From Sporolactobacillus shoreae (GTDB taxonomy: Bacteria; Bacillota; Bacilli; Bacillales; Sporolactobacillaceae), in assembly GCF_004684935.1 (NCBI RefSeq), contig NZ_SRJD01000003.1:124001-188000 (forward strand): a stretch of DNA of 64,000 nucleotides, in the 5' to 3' direction. A program made the translations under genes and the position numbers. Numbering within the stretch: position 1 is the first letter of the stretch; each line of letters starts with the position of its first letter. This document shows, one piece after another, positions 51,793-60,338 of the stretch. Under the pieces are notes generated by a model. It saw only the letters and a program-made list of their open reading frames with translations, searched no databases and was not told where the DNA came from.

Positions 51793-51821
51793 TTGAAACC
51801 ATTAATCCTATTAATCATACT
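51793..51821 (+). promoter_or_regulatory. Candidate promoter of the yrrT operon
   Basis: TTGAAA (51793-51798), 17 bases, CATACT (51816-51821). The following AT-rich stretch TATTATTATAAGAATAAAC could be part of a CymR operator, since CymR represses this operon in B. subtilis. The operator is not proven by sequence alone. Confidence 0.35.
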
Positions 51822-51872
51822 ATTATTATAAGAATAAACTCAGTATAACAACTAATGGAGTGATCATAGATC

Positions 51873-52517
51873 ATGGGACGGGAATTTATCGATGCATTTG
51901 AAAAATGGGCGGATCACTATGATCAGTCGGTTGCCGGTGAAGATCCTGAATATCGTGTCGTTTTCAGTTCGTACGATCAAATTCTTGAAGAGACAGCGAA
52001 TGCAGCTTGCGGGACAGTGCTGGAATTCGGTACCGGAACCGGTAATCTCACCCGTAAACTTGTCGATAGGGGCCTCAATGTTATTGGTGTTGAACCCTCT
52101 CACAATATGCGCCTCATCGCACTTGAAAAAATACCGACTCTGAAAATTTGTGACGGAGACTTTCTTGATTTTCCGGATCCGGGCGAACCGGTTGATACAA
52201 TCACGAGTTCGTATGCCTTTCATCATCTTACCTCGGACGAAAAGGACAAAGCGCTCAGCCGTTATAACGCTTTTCTTTCCGAACGTGGTAGAATTGTTTT
52301 TGCGGATACGCTATATAACAGTGAAGTTGACAAATTAAGGATACAGCATTGGGCAAAGGACAAGGGTTATTTTAACTTGTTAAAAGACTTACAGACAGAA
52401 TACTATCCGCTTCGGAAGGATTTAGACAGGATGTTTCGTAAAAATCATTTTGTGCCTAAATTTAAACAAATGAATATGTTTGTCTGGCTGATTATTGCTG
52501 AAAAAGAGAACGAGTGA
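51873..52517 (+). CDS. yrrT: SAM-dependent methyltransferase YrrT
   Basis: A 214-residue class I methyltransferase with GTVLEFGTGTGNLT (SAM motif I), VIGVEPSHNM and ICDGDFLDF, plus the YrrT start GREFIDAFEKWADHYDQSV. It heads the methionine-to-cysteine operon. Its substrate is unknown; it probably generates S-adenosylhomocysteine that MtnN then cleaves. Confidence 0.9.
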   Translation: MGREFIDAFEKWADHYDQSVAGEDPEYRVVFSSYDQILEETANAACGTVLEFGTGTGNLTRKLVDRGLNVIGVEPSHNMRLIALEKIPTLKICDGDFLDFPDPGEPVDTITSSYAFHHLTSDEKDKALSRYNAFLSERGRIVFADTLYNSEVDKLRIQHWAKDKGYFNLLKDLQTEYYPLRKDLDRMFRKNHFVPKFKQMNMFVWLIIAEKENE

Positions 52518-52533
52518 CGGAAGGACGTTGATG

Positions 52534-53262
52534 ATGAAAATCGGTTTGATTGGCGCTATGGAGGAAGAGGTTGAAATTTTGAAAGGGGAAATGATTGATA
52601 CCAATGAGACAGAAGTGGCTCATTCCCGGTTCTATTCTGGACAGCTTGAAGGTTTTGACACCGTGCTTCTGCAGTCGGGCATTGGCAAAGTGAACGCTGC
52701 GCTAGGCACTACGTTGCTGATTGATCGCTTTCATCCGGATGTGGTGATCAATACCGGATCAGCGGGAGGGACTGATGCGGAATTGAGTATTGGTGATGTC
52801 GTCATCTCTTCCGGCGTCATCCATCATGATGTGGATGCGACAGCATTTGGCTACGTGCCAGGGCAGGTACCCGGTATGCCGGCTGTTTACATCCCCGACA
52901 CTGCACTTTCAGAAACAGCTGAATCCGCGGCATCCGCGGCACTGGAAAAACATCGGATTGTCAGAGGGAAAATTGCGACGGGTGACTCTTTTATGGCGGA
53001 TCCGAAACGGATTGAAGTTCTCAAAAAGCAGTTTCCGGATGTTAAAGCTGTAGAAATGGAAGCAGCTTCTATCGCTCAGGTATGTCTCCAGTTTGGCGTA
53101 CCATTTCTTATCGTTCGGGCATTATCGGATATAGCCGGGAAGAAGTCCAACATTTCATTTGATCAATTCCTTGAGACGGCGGCAAAACATTCGGCACAAT
53201 TCGTTCTTGCTGTTCTGGACAGACTGAAAAATGATAACGAGGCGGAATTTCATGCAAAATAA
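52534..53262 (+). CDS. mtnN: 5'-methylthioadenosine/S-adenosylhomocysteine nucleosidase
   Basis: A 242-residue phosphorylase-fold enzyme that removes adenine from MTA and SAH. It shows KIGLIGAMEEEV at the start, QSGIGKVNAALGTTLLI, INTGSAGG, the catalytic region VKAVEMEAASIAQVC and RALSDIAG. Two ATG codons (52531 and 52534) follow GGAAGG; the second is chosen by spacing. It is the second gene of the operon and its end overlaps a small ORF. Confidence 0.95.
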   Translation: MKIGLIGAMEEEVEILKGEMIDTNETEVAHSRFYSGQLEGFDTVLLQSGIGKVNAALGTTLLIDRFHPDVVINTGSAGGTDAELSIGDVVISSGVIHHDVDATAFGYVPGQVPGMPAVYIPDTALSETAESAASAALEKHRIVRGKIATGDSFMADPKRIEVLKKQFPDVKAVEMEAASIAQVCLQFGVPFLIVRALSDIAGKKSNISFDQFLETAAKHSAQFVLAVLDRLKNDNEAEFHAK

Positions 53263-53398
53263 GCAGCAAACCCCCATTCAAATAAAATCGATGATAGCTG
53301 GTTGGAATGTATTGGGCAGCATTCTAAAAAGAAATCGGGCTATTAATCCGGCTGAGGACTGTTGTCAGTACGGCCGGGAAAAATCATCGAATGATTAA
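53252..53398 (+). CDS. Possible small protein between mtnN and mccA
   Basis: A 48-residue ORF with a good ribosome site (GAGGCGGAA, seven bases before ATG 53252). It overlaps the mtnN end by 11 bases and stops 15 bases before mccA, exactly filling the operon gap. It is basic, with a short amphipathic segment (IQIKSMIAGWNVLGSIL) and a Cys pair (DCCQYG). I do not recognise a family. It may be a real small protein or a translational-coupling leader. Confidence 0.45.
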   Translation: MQNKQQTPIQIKSMIAGWNVLGSILKRNRAINPAEDCCQYGREKSSND

Positions 53399-53413
53399 AA
53401 TGGGGTGACATCA

Positions 53414-54328
53414 TTGGCAGTATACCGGAGTGTGCATGAAATGGTCGGCAGGACTCCGCTGGTCGAATTAACCGCTTTTCAGATCCCGAAAAATGTGCAT
53501 TTGTATGCAAAATGTGAATTCTTAAATCCAGGGGGCAGTGTCAAGGATCGTTTGGGTGAAAACTTTGTTGGAAAGGCTCTGGCTTCAGGAAAACTGAAAC
53601 CTGGAGGAACATTGATCGAGCCGACTGCGGGAAACACGGGGATTGGTATCGCTTTGGCTGCTGTTGGAAAGGGTATTCACGTTATTTTTTGTGTGCCTGA
53701 GAAGTTCAGCGCGGAGAAGCAGATCCTTATGAAAGCGTTGGGAGCGGAAGTGGTTCATACGCAGACCGAGAAAGGAATGTCGGGGGCAATTGCCAAAGCA
53801 GAGCAGCTGGCCGGCGAAATTCCAGACAGTTACGTCCCGAATCAATTTGCCAACGAGGAAAACCCAGGTGCCTATTTTAACACGCTTGGTCCGGAAATAT
53901 GGGAAGATCTGCATGGAAAAGTGGATGTCTTTGTTGCCGGAGCGGGAACAGGAGGAACTTTCACTGGGACGGCTTCTTATCTGAAAAGCAAGAATCCTAA
54001 GATTAAGACGGCAGTGGTTGAACCTGTCGGATCCATTTTGAACGGCGGGACACCTGCACCTCACAGAACTGAGGGAATCGGGATGGAGTTTATCCCCAAA
54101 TTCGTGAAAACTGAGTATTTTGACGCGATCCATACAGTGAGTGATGATGACGCATTCCGGAGACTCAGGGAAGTGGCGCGCAAAGAGGGGCTTCTAGTCG
54201 GAAGTTCCTCGGGATCTGCACTTCATGCAGCGCTGCTGGAGGCGGATGCAGCCGAACCGGGAAGCAATATCGTCGTCCTATTTCCGGATTCAAGTGAACG
54301 CTACTTAAGTGAAAAAATATACGGCTGA
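53414..54328 (+). CDS. mccA: Cystathionine beta-synthase MccA (O-acetylserine dependent)
   Basis: A 304-residue fold-type II PLP enzyme. The PLP lysine is in NPGGSVKDR, then PTAGNTGIGIALAA, the phosphate loop GAGTGGTFTG and GLLVGSSSGSALHA. It joins homocysteine and O-acetylserine to cystathionine. Sequence details (PEKFSAEKQ, KALGAEVVHT, FPDSSERYLS) fit B. subtilis MccA rather than CysK. Start TTG 53414 follows GGGGTGA; GTG 53405 is an alternative inside that site. Confidence 0.93.
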   Translation: MAVYRSVHEMVGRTPLVELTAFQIPKNVHLYAKCEFLNPGGSVKDRLGENFVGKALASGKLKPGGTLIEPTAGNTGIGIALAAVGKGIHVIFCVPEKFSAEKQILMKALGAEVVHTQTEKGMSGAIAKAEQLAGEIPDSYVPNQFANEENPGAYFNTLGPEIWEDLHGKVDVFVAGAGTGGTFTGTASYLKSKNPKIKTAVVEPVGSILNGGTPAPHRTEGIGMEFIPKFVKTEYFDAIHTVSDDDAFRRLREVARKEGLLVGSSSGSALHAALLEADAAEPGSNIVVLFPDSSERYLSEKIYG

Positions 54329-55495
<1,167 letters not shown>

Positions 55496-55500
55496 AAATT

Positions 55501-55686
55501 TGGTTTTGTTGAACGTGTCTGTTGTTTTTCGCTCCATGCGTTCGCTTTTCGCGGGCGATCCGTGAGTCTCCTCACTCGTGGCCCTCGCTGCGGGGTCTCA
55601 CTTGGTCGCTGATCCCGCAGGAGTCTCGCACCTTTCACTCCAATCAAAGGAGGGGCAAAATCAACATTGAATTTAAACATAGCCAT
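55501..55686 (-). repeat. Dispersed MITE-like repeat, copy D
   Basis: On the minus strand this ~185-base element reads GGCTATGTTTAAATTCAATG at its start and has GCGAGACTCCTGCGGGATCA inside, matching copy A (42046-42180) block for block. It has an extra ~60-base internal palindrome-rich part (GACCCCGCAGCGAGGGCC). The other end (GGAGCGAAAAACAACAGA, then TTCAACAAAACC) also matches. It fills most of the 313-base mccB-yrhC gap. Reading frames across it are artefacts of the repeat. Confidence 0.7.
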
Positions 55687-55808
55687 AGAATTAAATACTT
55701 GACCTGTCTGGATCCTCATGAATTTGTGGGGATTCTTTTTTTTACAGAATATACCTTTCAAAACTTGTGGCTCCCATGTTAAAGTGATAGAGGACTGGGG
55801 GTGCAAAA

Positions 55809-56036
55809 ATGAAAGAGTATGAGAAAAAAATCATGGAAAAAATCGTTGATTGCAGAAGAACAGGCTTTCTTTGCCTGTTTCTCAGTGCGTTTTTATATGC
55901 GGGCACGCTGATCCCTAAATTTGAAGATCAGCAATGGAAGATTGGCATCCTGTCTATGTCAAGTCTATTGTTCGTTTTGCTTGCTTTCTTTTTCTACTGG
56001 AGGACATCGAAATTAAGAGATAAGCTCGAACGGTAG
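55809..56036 (+). CDS. yrhC: YrhC-like small membrane protein
   Basis: A 75-residue protein with two membrane helices (TGFLCLFLSAFLYAGTLIP and IGILSMSSLLFVLLAFFFYW) and charged ends. Position after mccB, size and the YAGTLIP turn match the YrhC family that ends the B. subtilis yrrT operon. Its function is unknown. CTGGGGGTG precedes the ATG. A repeat element now separates it from mccB, so it may be expressed independently. Confidence 0.7.
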   Translation: MKEYEKKIMEKIVDCRRTGFLCLFLSAFLYAGTLIPKFEDQQWKIGILSMSSLLFVLLAFFFYWRTSKLRDKLER

Positions 56037-56094
56037 AAAATAAGTTTTTCAGTTCTTGAAGTGAAAAATAATTAGAGACTGTGAGGCGTATCTG

Positions 56095-56883
56095 ATGGAT
56101 CTGGGACTTAATGGGAAGCGCGCGCTGGTTCTTGCATCAAGTAAAGGGCTTGGTTTTGCGATAGCGAAACAGCTCGTTCTTGAAGGGGCGGAGGTGATTC
56201 TGTCAAGCCGGGATCATGAGCGTCTTGAAGTAGCTGCGGATTCACTGGATGACCTTTCTGACGGCGCCGCTACCTATTATCCGGCGGACGTCAGCCTGAA
56301 AGATGAACTGGATGCCCTGGCAGACTTCACAAAACTGCATTTTGGTTCATTGGACATTTTGGTCAACAATTCGGGTGGACCGCCAAGCGGACCGTTTCTA
56401 TCGATGACCGATCAGGACTGGCAGAACGCCTTTGAACTGAATCTGCTGAGCTATGTCCGAATGATCCGCGCTACCGTTCCTCTAATGGAAAAAGCAGGCG
56501 GCGGCCATATCCTCAATATTGCGTCATCATCCATTAAGAAACCGATCAGCAATCTGGTTTTATCCAATACGTTTCGGCTGGGAATAGTAGGCCTCACTAA
56601 AACCTTGGCCAGTGAACTGTCGGACAGCAATATTCTGATCAATACGCTGGCGCCTGGCCGTATTCTTACAGATCGTGTTCTCTTGCTGAATGAAAAACAA
56701 AGCGAGACAACAGGCATCCCGATAGAAGACATAAGAAAAAAATCGGAAGCTGAAATTCCGCTCGGCCGATACGGAACGCCTGAAGAGTTCGCCAAAGTGG
56801 CCGCGTTCATGGTCTCGGATGCCTGCACCTATGTTACGGGAGAATCATTGTTGGTCGATGGCGGACTTGTCCGAAGTATTTAA
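56095..56883 (+). CDS. SDR-fold oxidoreductase with altered active site
   Basis: A 262-residue short-chain dehydrogenase/reductase fold with VLVNNSGGPPSGP at the NNAG position and the C-terminal TYVTGESLLVDGGLV. The catalytic YxxxK is replaced: residues 157-161 read SNTFR, with Ser145/146 upstream kept. The nucleotide loop is ASSKGLG in place of TGxxxGIG. This variant group is annotated as 3-oxoacyl reductase-like, but with Tyr and Lys absent its activity is uncertain. It is not part of the cysteine operon in B. subtilis. Confidence 0.85.
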   Translation: MDLGLNGKRALVLASSKGLGFAIAKQLVLEGAEVILSSRDHERLEVAADSLDDLSDGAATYYPADVSLKDELDALADFTKLHFGSLDILVNNSGGPPSGPFLSMTDQDWQNAFELNLLSYVRMIRATVPLMEKAGGGHILNIASSSIKKPISNLVLSNTFRLGIVGLTKTLASELSDSNILINTLAPGRILTDRVLLLNEKQSETTGIPIEDIRKKSEAEIPLGRYGTPEEFAKVAAFMVSDACTYVTGESLLVDGGLVRSI

Positions 56884-57208
56884 GTTTTACAACTTTGAGC
56901 AGAGGGGTTTACATTGCTGTCGCCATGCCATACAATATCAAATGCATCTGGAACGGCCGCTGATACAGTTAACCGTATCACTGAAAGATTCAGGACGGAG
57001 AGACAAGTGTAAGCTGTACCAAGATTCTTTTTAGACGTACCAATCGACTTATATTCCAAAAAACAGCCGCGGGGTCAGCTAGTTGCTTGCCTGCGGTTCT
57101 TTGCGCCCTGAATAACAGCGGTAAAGCAGGAGATAGAGAAAGAGTAACAGTAAGCGGTTTTCCTGATTAAGGTGTACTTGATACTGTGGTTCAAAGGAGG
57201 AATTCTGC
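56884..57208. other. Intergenic region without a clear feature
   Basis: 325 bases with no supported gene. A weak GC hairpin (CCGCGGGG with CCTGCGG, about 57066-57100, then TTCTTT) may end the SDR transcript. Short frames here lack ribosome sites. Confidence 0.4.
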
Positions 57209-57349
57209 ATGGCAGAAAAACGTTTATTTTCATTTGCGGTCGGTAAAAAGAAACAGACCGCGGCGAGCCGGATCGAAGACAATGAACGGATCAACCGGTT
57301 GAAAGATGAGATGCTTACAAAGCGCATGTTTTACGGCAAGTTATTCTGA
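57209..57349 (+). CDS. Small basic protein, YrzI-like
   Basis: A 46-residue ORF with a strong ribosome site (AAAGGAGG, eight bases upstream). It starts AEKRLFSFAVGKKKQT and ends DEMLTKRMFYGKLF. Hydrophobic start, basic turn, charged helix and terminal FY pattern resemble the tiny YrzI-type proteins of Bacillus, which occur in tandem near this locus. A second similar gene lies at 57681. The assignment is tentative, but the coding potential looks real. Confidence 0.65.
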   Translation: MAEKRLFSFAVGKKKQTAASRIEDNERINRLKDEMLTKRMFYGKLF

Positions 57350-57440
57350 TAAAATTTTTTTCTGAAAAACTGAATGGTGATTTAAAAAAGGAATGAAAAT
57401 CATAATTGATTTCATTCTTTTTTTTAGGTAACGAAGAATA

Positions 57441-57556
57441 AATCTGGCAAATTAAACAGTGCCTTGGATGAGATTCAAAGCTGAGGTGCGCGGGCTACTG
57501 TGGGATCAGCGAGCGCCTGGAGCGAAATGTAACAAAGAAGTTCGGACTGATTTAAA
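57441..57556 (+). repeat. Dispersed repeat, copy B (chimera of A- and C-type blocks)
   Basis: The first ~55 bases (AAATCTGGCAAATTAAACAG onward) match copy C at 16733. The next part (GGATCAGCGAGCGCCTGGAG, then CGAAATGTAACA) matches copy A. It lies between two small similar genes. The rest of this 331-base gap holds a possible promoter (TTGAGA 57601-57606, TATAAA 57623-57628). Confidence 0.65.
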
Positions 57557-57680
57557 ATCAGCCTTAAGCCTGAGCCTGAAACCGTTCAGAAGGCGGTCGA
57601 TTGAGATTTCGACACCTTGTAATATAAACATATGGAACGGAGGATCAGTCATTTTAGTACACGAGAATGGAGGAATCGAT

Positions 57681-57836
57681 ATGGCTCATTTTAAAAATCT
57701 GCGCAGATTGATCAGGAGCAACAAACTCAGGAAAAAAGAACAGAGTGCCGATATCTTAGGAGATAACATTAGAATCCAAACAATGCATGAACAGTCTGTT
57801 GACCGCCGCTGCAATGCCACTTTTTTCTATATGTAG
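57681..57836 (+). CDS. Small basic protein, YrzI-like second copy
   Basis: A 51-residue ORF after ATGGAGGAATCGAT. It starts AHFKNLRRLIRSNKLRKKEQ and ends in CNATFFYM. It shares with the 57209 gene a KK-Q-A turn, an acidic-N-RI segment and a terminal aromatic FY. The frame is open upstream to 57459, but that part runs through repeat B and should not be counted. Role unknown. Confidence 0.6.
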   Translation: MAHFKNLRRLIRSNKLRKKEQSADILGDNIRIQTMHEQSVDRRCNATFFYM

Positions 57837-57866
57837 TTGTAACCTTGGATTTAAAATACTGTCCCG

Positions 57867-58163
57867 TCAGACAGAGTCCAGAATTTCAAAGGATGTGTAG
57901 CGTTTCGCATGATCATAGACATGCATGTCCAGATGATCCACGTGTGAAAATGGGCTGCCTTTCTTAATCGCGCCCACAAAACGGTCCACACGATCAGCCG
58001 GTCCCTCGGCGGCGATTTCTACTGAGCCGTCTTCACGGTTCCGCACCCACCCGGAAAGATCAAGTTTCTGGGCGGTTTGCCATGTATAGAACCTGAATCC
58101 GACGGCCTGTACGCGGCCTTTCACCATTATATGAACACTTTTAATTGTACTGTCTTTCTCCAT
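57867..58163 (-). CDS. acyP: Acylphosphatase
   Basis: A 98-residue acylphosphatase. The phosphate loop GRVQAVGFRFYT carries the catalytic Arg, and the catalytic Asn is in GWVRNREDGSVE. The C-terminus (KRYTSFEIL) completes the alpha/beta sandwich. It hydrolyses acyl phosphates such as 1,3-bisphosphoglycerate. ATG 58163 has AAGGGAGAG upstream; an earlier in-frame start at 58226 gives a Cys-rich extension not found in the family. Confidence 0.93.
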   Translation of the reverse strand: MEKDSTIKSVHIMVKGRVQAVGFRFYTWQTAQKLDLSGWVRNREDGSVEIAAEGPADRVDRFVGAIKKGSPFSHVDHLDMHVYDHAKRYTSFEILDSV

Positions 58164-58268
58164 AGAGTTCTCTCCCTTCACAGCGATAATAGCTTTACAA
58201 TTACAGTTTAACATTCTCTTTTCCACATAGATAATGAGAGATCCTGTGTAAGAAAAGGCCAGACCGAA

Positions 58269-58970
58269 TCACCGGCCAGGCCTGCGGAATATTTCATTAT
58301 AGAGTTTCATCAGCGCGCGTTTTTCGATACGTGAAACATAGCTCCGCGAAATCGAAAGTTTTTCCGCTATTTCACGTTGTGTGAGATCCTGCTGGTTATT
58401 TAGCCCATACCGGCCGATAATCACTTCTTTCTCCCGGGGATCAAGCACCGAAATGGCGTGATGAATTTTTTTTGTGTCCAACCTCAATGAGATTTCATCA
58501 ACAATATCTTTATTTTTTGATTTGAGTATGTCGATCAGAGAAATGGCATTGCCTTCTTTGTCCTGCCCTATCGGATCATTCAGCGAAACATCTTTCCTTG
58601 TTTTCTTCAGGCCTCTAAAATGCATCAATATTTCATTTTCAATACAGCGTGCCGCAAAAGTTGCGAGTTTCGTTCCTTTGTCAGCGGAATAACTCTCAAT
58701 GGCTTTAATCAGACCGATGGTTCCGATCGAGATGAGATCATCGGTATCTTCCTTTGTATTGTTGAACTTCTTAACAATGTGTGCCACGAGGCGAAGATTA
58801 TGCTCGATCAGCATATTTCTGGCTTCCTGATCCCCTTCAGCCATCCGCTCCAGGCATTTCTTCTCTTCCTCCTCTGACAGTGGCTGTGGAAAAGCGTTGT
58901 TCTTCACATATGAGACAAGCAGCAGGACCTGTTTGAACAGGTAGGCGAGTCCGCCCGCTATTGACAGCAT
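58269..58970 (-). CDS. sigK: RNA polymerase sporulation sigma factor SigK (pro-sigma-K)
   Basis: A 233-residue late mother-cell sigma factor, uninterrupted. The 20-residue pro-sequence ends in LLVS before [11 protein letters not shown], matching the known SpoIVFB cleavage between Ser20 and Tyr21 of B. subtilis. Region 2 ([52 protein letters not shown]) and region 4 ([20 protein letters not shown]) are complete. There is no skin element and no recombinase gene nearby, so no DNA rearrangement is needed. GGAGGAG precedes the ATG. Confidence 0.96.
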   Translation of the reverse strand: MLSIAGGLAYLFKQVLLLVSYVKNNAFPQPLSEEEEKKCLERMAEGDQEARNMLIEHNLRLVAHIVKKFNNTKEDTDDLISIGTIGLIKAIESYSADKGTKLATFAARCIENEILMHFRGLKKTRKDVSLNDPIGQDKEGNAISLIDILKSKNKDIVDEISLRLDTKKIHHAISVLDPREKEVIIGRYGLNNQQDLTQREIAEKLSISRSYVSRIEKRALMKLYNEIFRRPGR

Positions 58971-59017
58971 GAGTAGTCACTCCTCCGCAAAATTCTCTGT
59001 GCTTCCGTACTGTCTTT

Positions 59018-59045
59018 TAGCATATGGGCGTTTGCCATGTCCTGT
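59018..59045 (-). promoter_or_regulatory. Candidate sigma-E/sigma-K promoter of sigK
   Basis: Read on the minus strand: AC (59045-59044), 17 bases, then CATATGCTA (59026-59018), which fits the sigma-K form AC-N17-CATAnnnTA and partly the sigma-E -10. It lies about 48 bases before the sigK start. Mother-cell autoregulation is known for B. subtilis sigK. Confidence 0.55.
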
Positions 59046-59190
59046 GCCTGTCCGGGCCTTTAAGAAAAATTAATTCATCCAGTGGAATAATACGTCTTCA
59101 TCACGGAGCGGAGTGTTGTAAAAAAGCCCAGTCAAAGCCCTGTCAGGTGAATAATTTATAGTGATCCGAACAATAAGGAGTTGAAATCGA

Positions 59191-59283
59191 ATGGGCTATT
59201 CAGGCGGTTACGGATCAGGTTTTGCCCTGATCGTTGTGTTGTTTATCCTGTTGATCATCGTCGGCGCGGCTTGGGTTTATTAA
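59191..59283 (+). CDS. YjcZ-family tiny sporulation membrane protein
   Basis: A 30-residue protein starting GYSGGYGSGFALIVVLFIL and ending in a hydrophobic helix to VY. This is the tiny transmembrane family (YjcZ/TIGR01732) found in spore formers, with a Gly/Tyr-rich head and one helix. AAGGAG lies eight to ten bases before the ATG and a strong terminator follows. Several copies per genome are common. The role is unknown. Confidence 0.85.
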   Translation: MGYSGGYGSGFALIVVLFILLIIVGAAWVY

Positions 59284-59294
59284 ATTTCTTCGAA

Positions 59295-59331
59295 GAGGGG
59301 CCTGTGTTGCAGCAGGCCCCTTTCGGCTTTT
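59295..59331 (+). terminator. Terminator after the YjcZ-type gene
   Basis: AGGGGCCTG pairs with CAGGCCCCT and TTTCGGCTTTT follows. Confidence 0.85.
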
Positions 59332-59358
59332 AACAGATGATAAAGTAGTTCTCTGATG

Positions 59359-59502
59359 CTACTTTGTCATCTGATGAACAGGAACATGGAGTTGACGCCG
59401 GTTCATTTCCTCTTCGATAAGTATAATAAATTCTTCACTCAACTGATATTTCTTAGCTTTTTTATAAGATTCAATCAGTAGTTCATCGGTCAGATTCTTC
59501 AT
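59359..59502 (-). CDS. sda: Sporulation histidine kinase inhibitor Sda
   Basis: A 47-residue helical-hairpin protein. KNLTDELLIESYKKA and EEFIILIEEEMNRRQL match B. subtilis Sda (two antiparallel helices that bind KinA and block phosphorelay signalling when replication is disturbed). It lies just before yqeG, as in B. subtilis. The start is odd: AAGGAGG (59525-59531) is about 22 bases from ATG 59502, and no standard in-frame start lies between. A DnaA-box cluster lies upstream. Confidence 0.88.
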   Translation of the reverse strand: MKNLTDELLIESYKKAKKYQLSEEFIILIEEEMNRRQLHVPVHQMTK

Positions 59503-59584
59503 TTTTTTCCGTTTCCGGATGACACCTCCTTCAAAAAAATAGATTCATGAGATTTCTTAAATCCACTCTATCATGATCAGAAAC

Positions 59585-59700
59585 AGTGGACAATCATCTT
59601 CTTATCCACAGATCACGGTGTATAAACTGTGAGTATTTTGTTGATAAGGCATAGGAGGACTTTATTTTTCAGTGTGAATTTGTGGACAAGGTTATCCACA
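59585..59700. promoter_or_regulatory. DnaA-box cluster between sda and yqeG
   Basis: Two perfect boxes TTATCCACA (59602-59610, 59692-59700) and two near-matches on the minus strand (TTGTCCACT at 59593-59585, TTGTCCACA at 59689-59681). The last two boxes are head-to-head with two bases between. The 59585 box overlaps a possible sda -35. DnaA binding here would link replication initiation to sda, as known in B. subtilis. The 317-base gap between sda and yqeG otherwise shows no gene. Confidence 0.75.
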
Positions 59701-59819
59701 AAAGACGACCAGTCATTTTTTGTCGAAACATATAGGTTCTTTTTTCAAAACTGATTTTTGCACTTGGTAAATCGGACGACATGTGGGAAAATGAGATCAG
59801 AAGATGAGGTGCTGGATCA

Positions 59820-60335
59820 TTGTTGAAAAAATTTTTACCTGATGAACATGTTCAGAGCATTCTTGACATCCATCCGGAAATGCTCAAAAAGCGAGGAATC
59901 AAAGGACTGATTACGGATCTTGACAATACTCTGGTTGCCTGGAACGAGGCCCATATGACGCCGGAGCTTGCCAGTTGGTTTGACTCTTTCCGGGAAGCCG
60001 GTATTTCTGTAATGATTCTGTCAAATAACAGTGAACGGCGAGTCAAATTATTTTCAGAACCTGCTCATGTCCCGTATGTGCATCGCGCGAAAAAACCGAT
60101 GGCCTACGGATTCAGACGGGCACTGAAGGAAATGCGGCTGAAAAAGGATGAAGTTGTTGTGGCCGGTGATCAGATTGTCACTGATATTTTCGGAGGCAAT
60201 CAGTTCGGCGTGCATACGATTCTTGTTGTTCCGGTTGCGTTAAACGATGCCTGGATCACAAAAATAAACCGGACGGTGGAACGCTTTATTCTGTCGCAGA
60301 TGCGCCGCCGGGGATGGCTTAAATGGGAGGAATAA
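59820..60335 (+). CDS. yqeG: YqeG family HAD-type phosphatase
   Basis: A 171-residue HAD-superfamily protein (type IIIA). Motif I is LITDLDNTLVAW with both aspartates, motif II LSNNSE, the Lys in KKPMAYGF and motif III VVAGDQIVTDIFGGNQ. The substrate is unknown. The start is TTG 59820 or TTG 59823 after GAGGTG. It begins the yqeG-yqeH-yhbY-nadD-yqeK-rsfS ribosome-assembly and NAD group. Confidence 0.94.
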   Translation: MLKKFLPDEHVQSILDIHPEMLKKRGIKGLITDLDNTLVAWNEAHMTPELASWFDSFREAGISVMILSNNSERRVKLFSEPAHVPYVHRAKKPMAYGFRRALKEMRLKKDEVVVAGDQIVTDIFGGNQFGVHTILVVPVALNDAWITKINRTVERFILSQMRRRGWLKWEE

Positions 60336-60338
60336 GGA

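Noticed and set aside
55522-55782. Plus-strand ORF of 86 codons with SLIPQESRTF
   Set aside because: Also a translation of repeat D; a nearly identical phrase arises from repeat A at 42.1 kb. No ribosome site.
56819-57034. Plus-strand ORF of 71 codons after the SDR gene
   Set aside because: Starts within the SDR gene, lacks a ribosome site and resembles no protein I know.
57459-57680. N-terminal extension of the 57681 small gene
   Set aside because: The extension is translated repeat B; the ribosome site GGAGG lies just before ATG 57681.
58269-59190. A skin-like prophage or recombinase near sigK
   Set aside because: sigK is uninterrupted and no recombinase or phage gene lies on either side.
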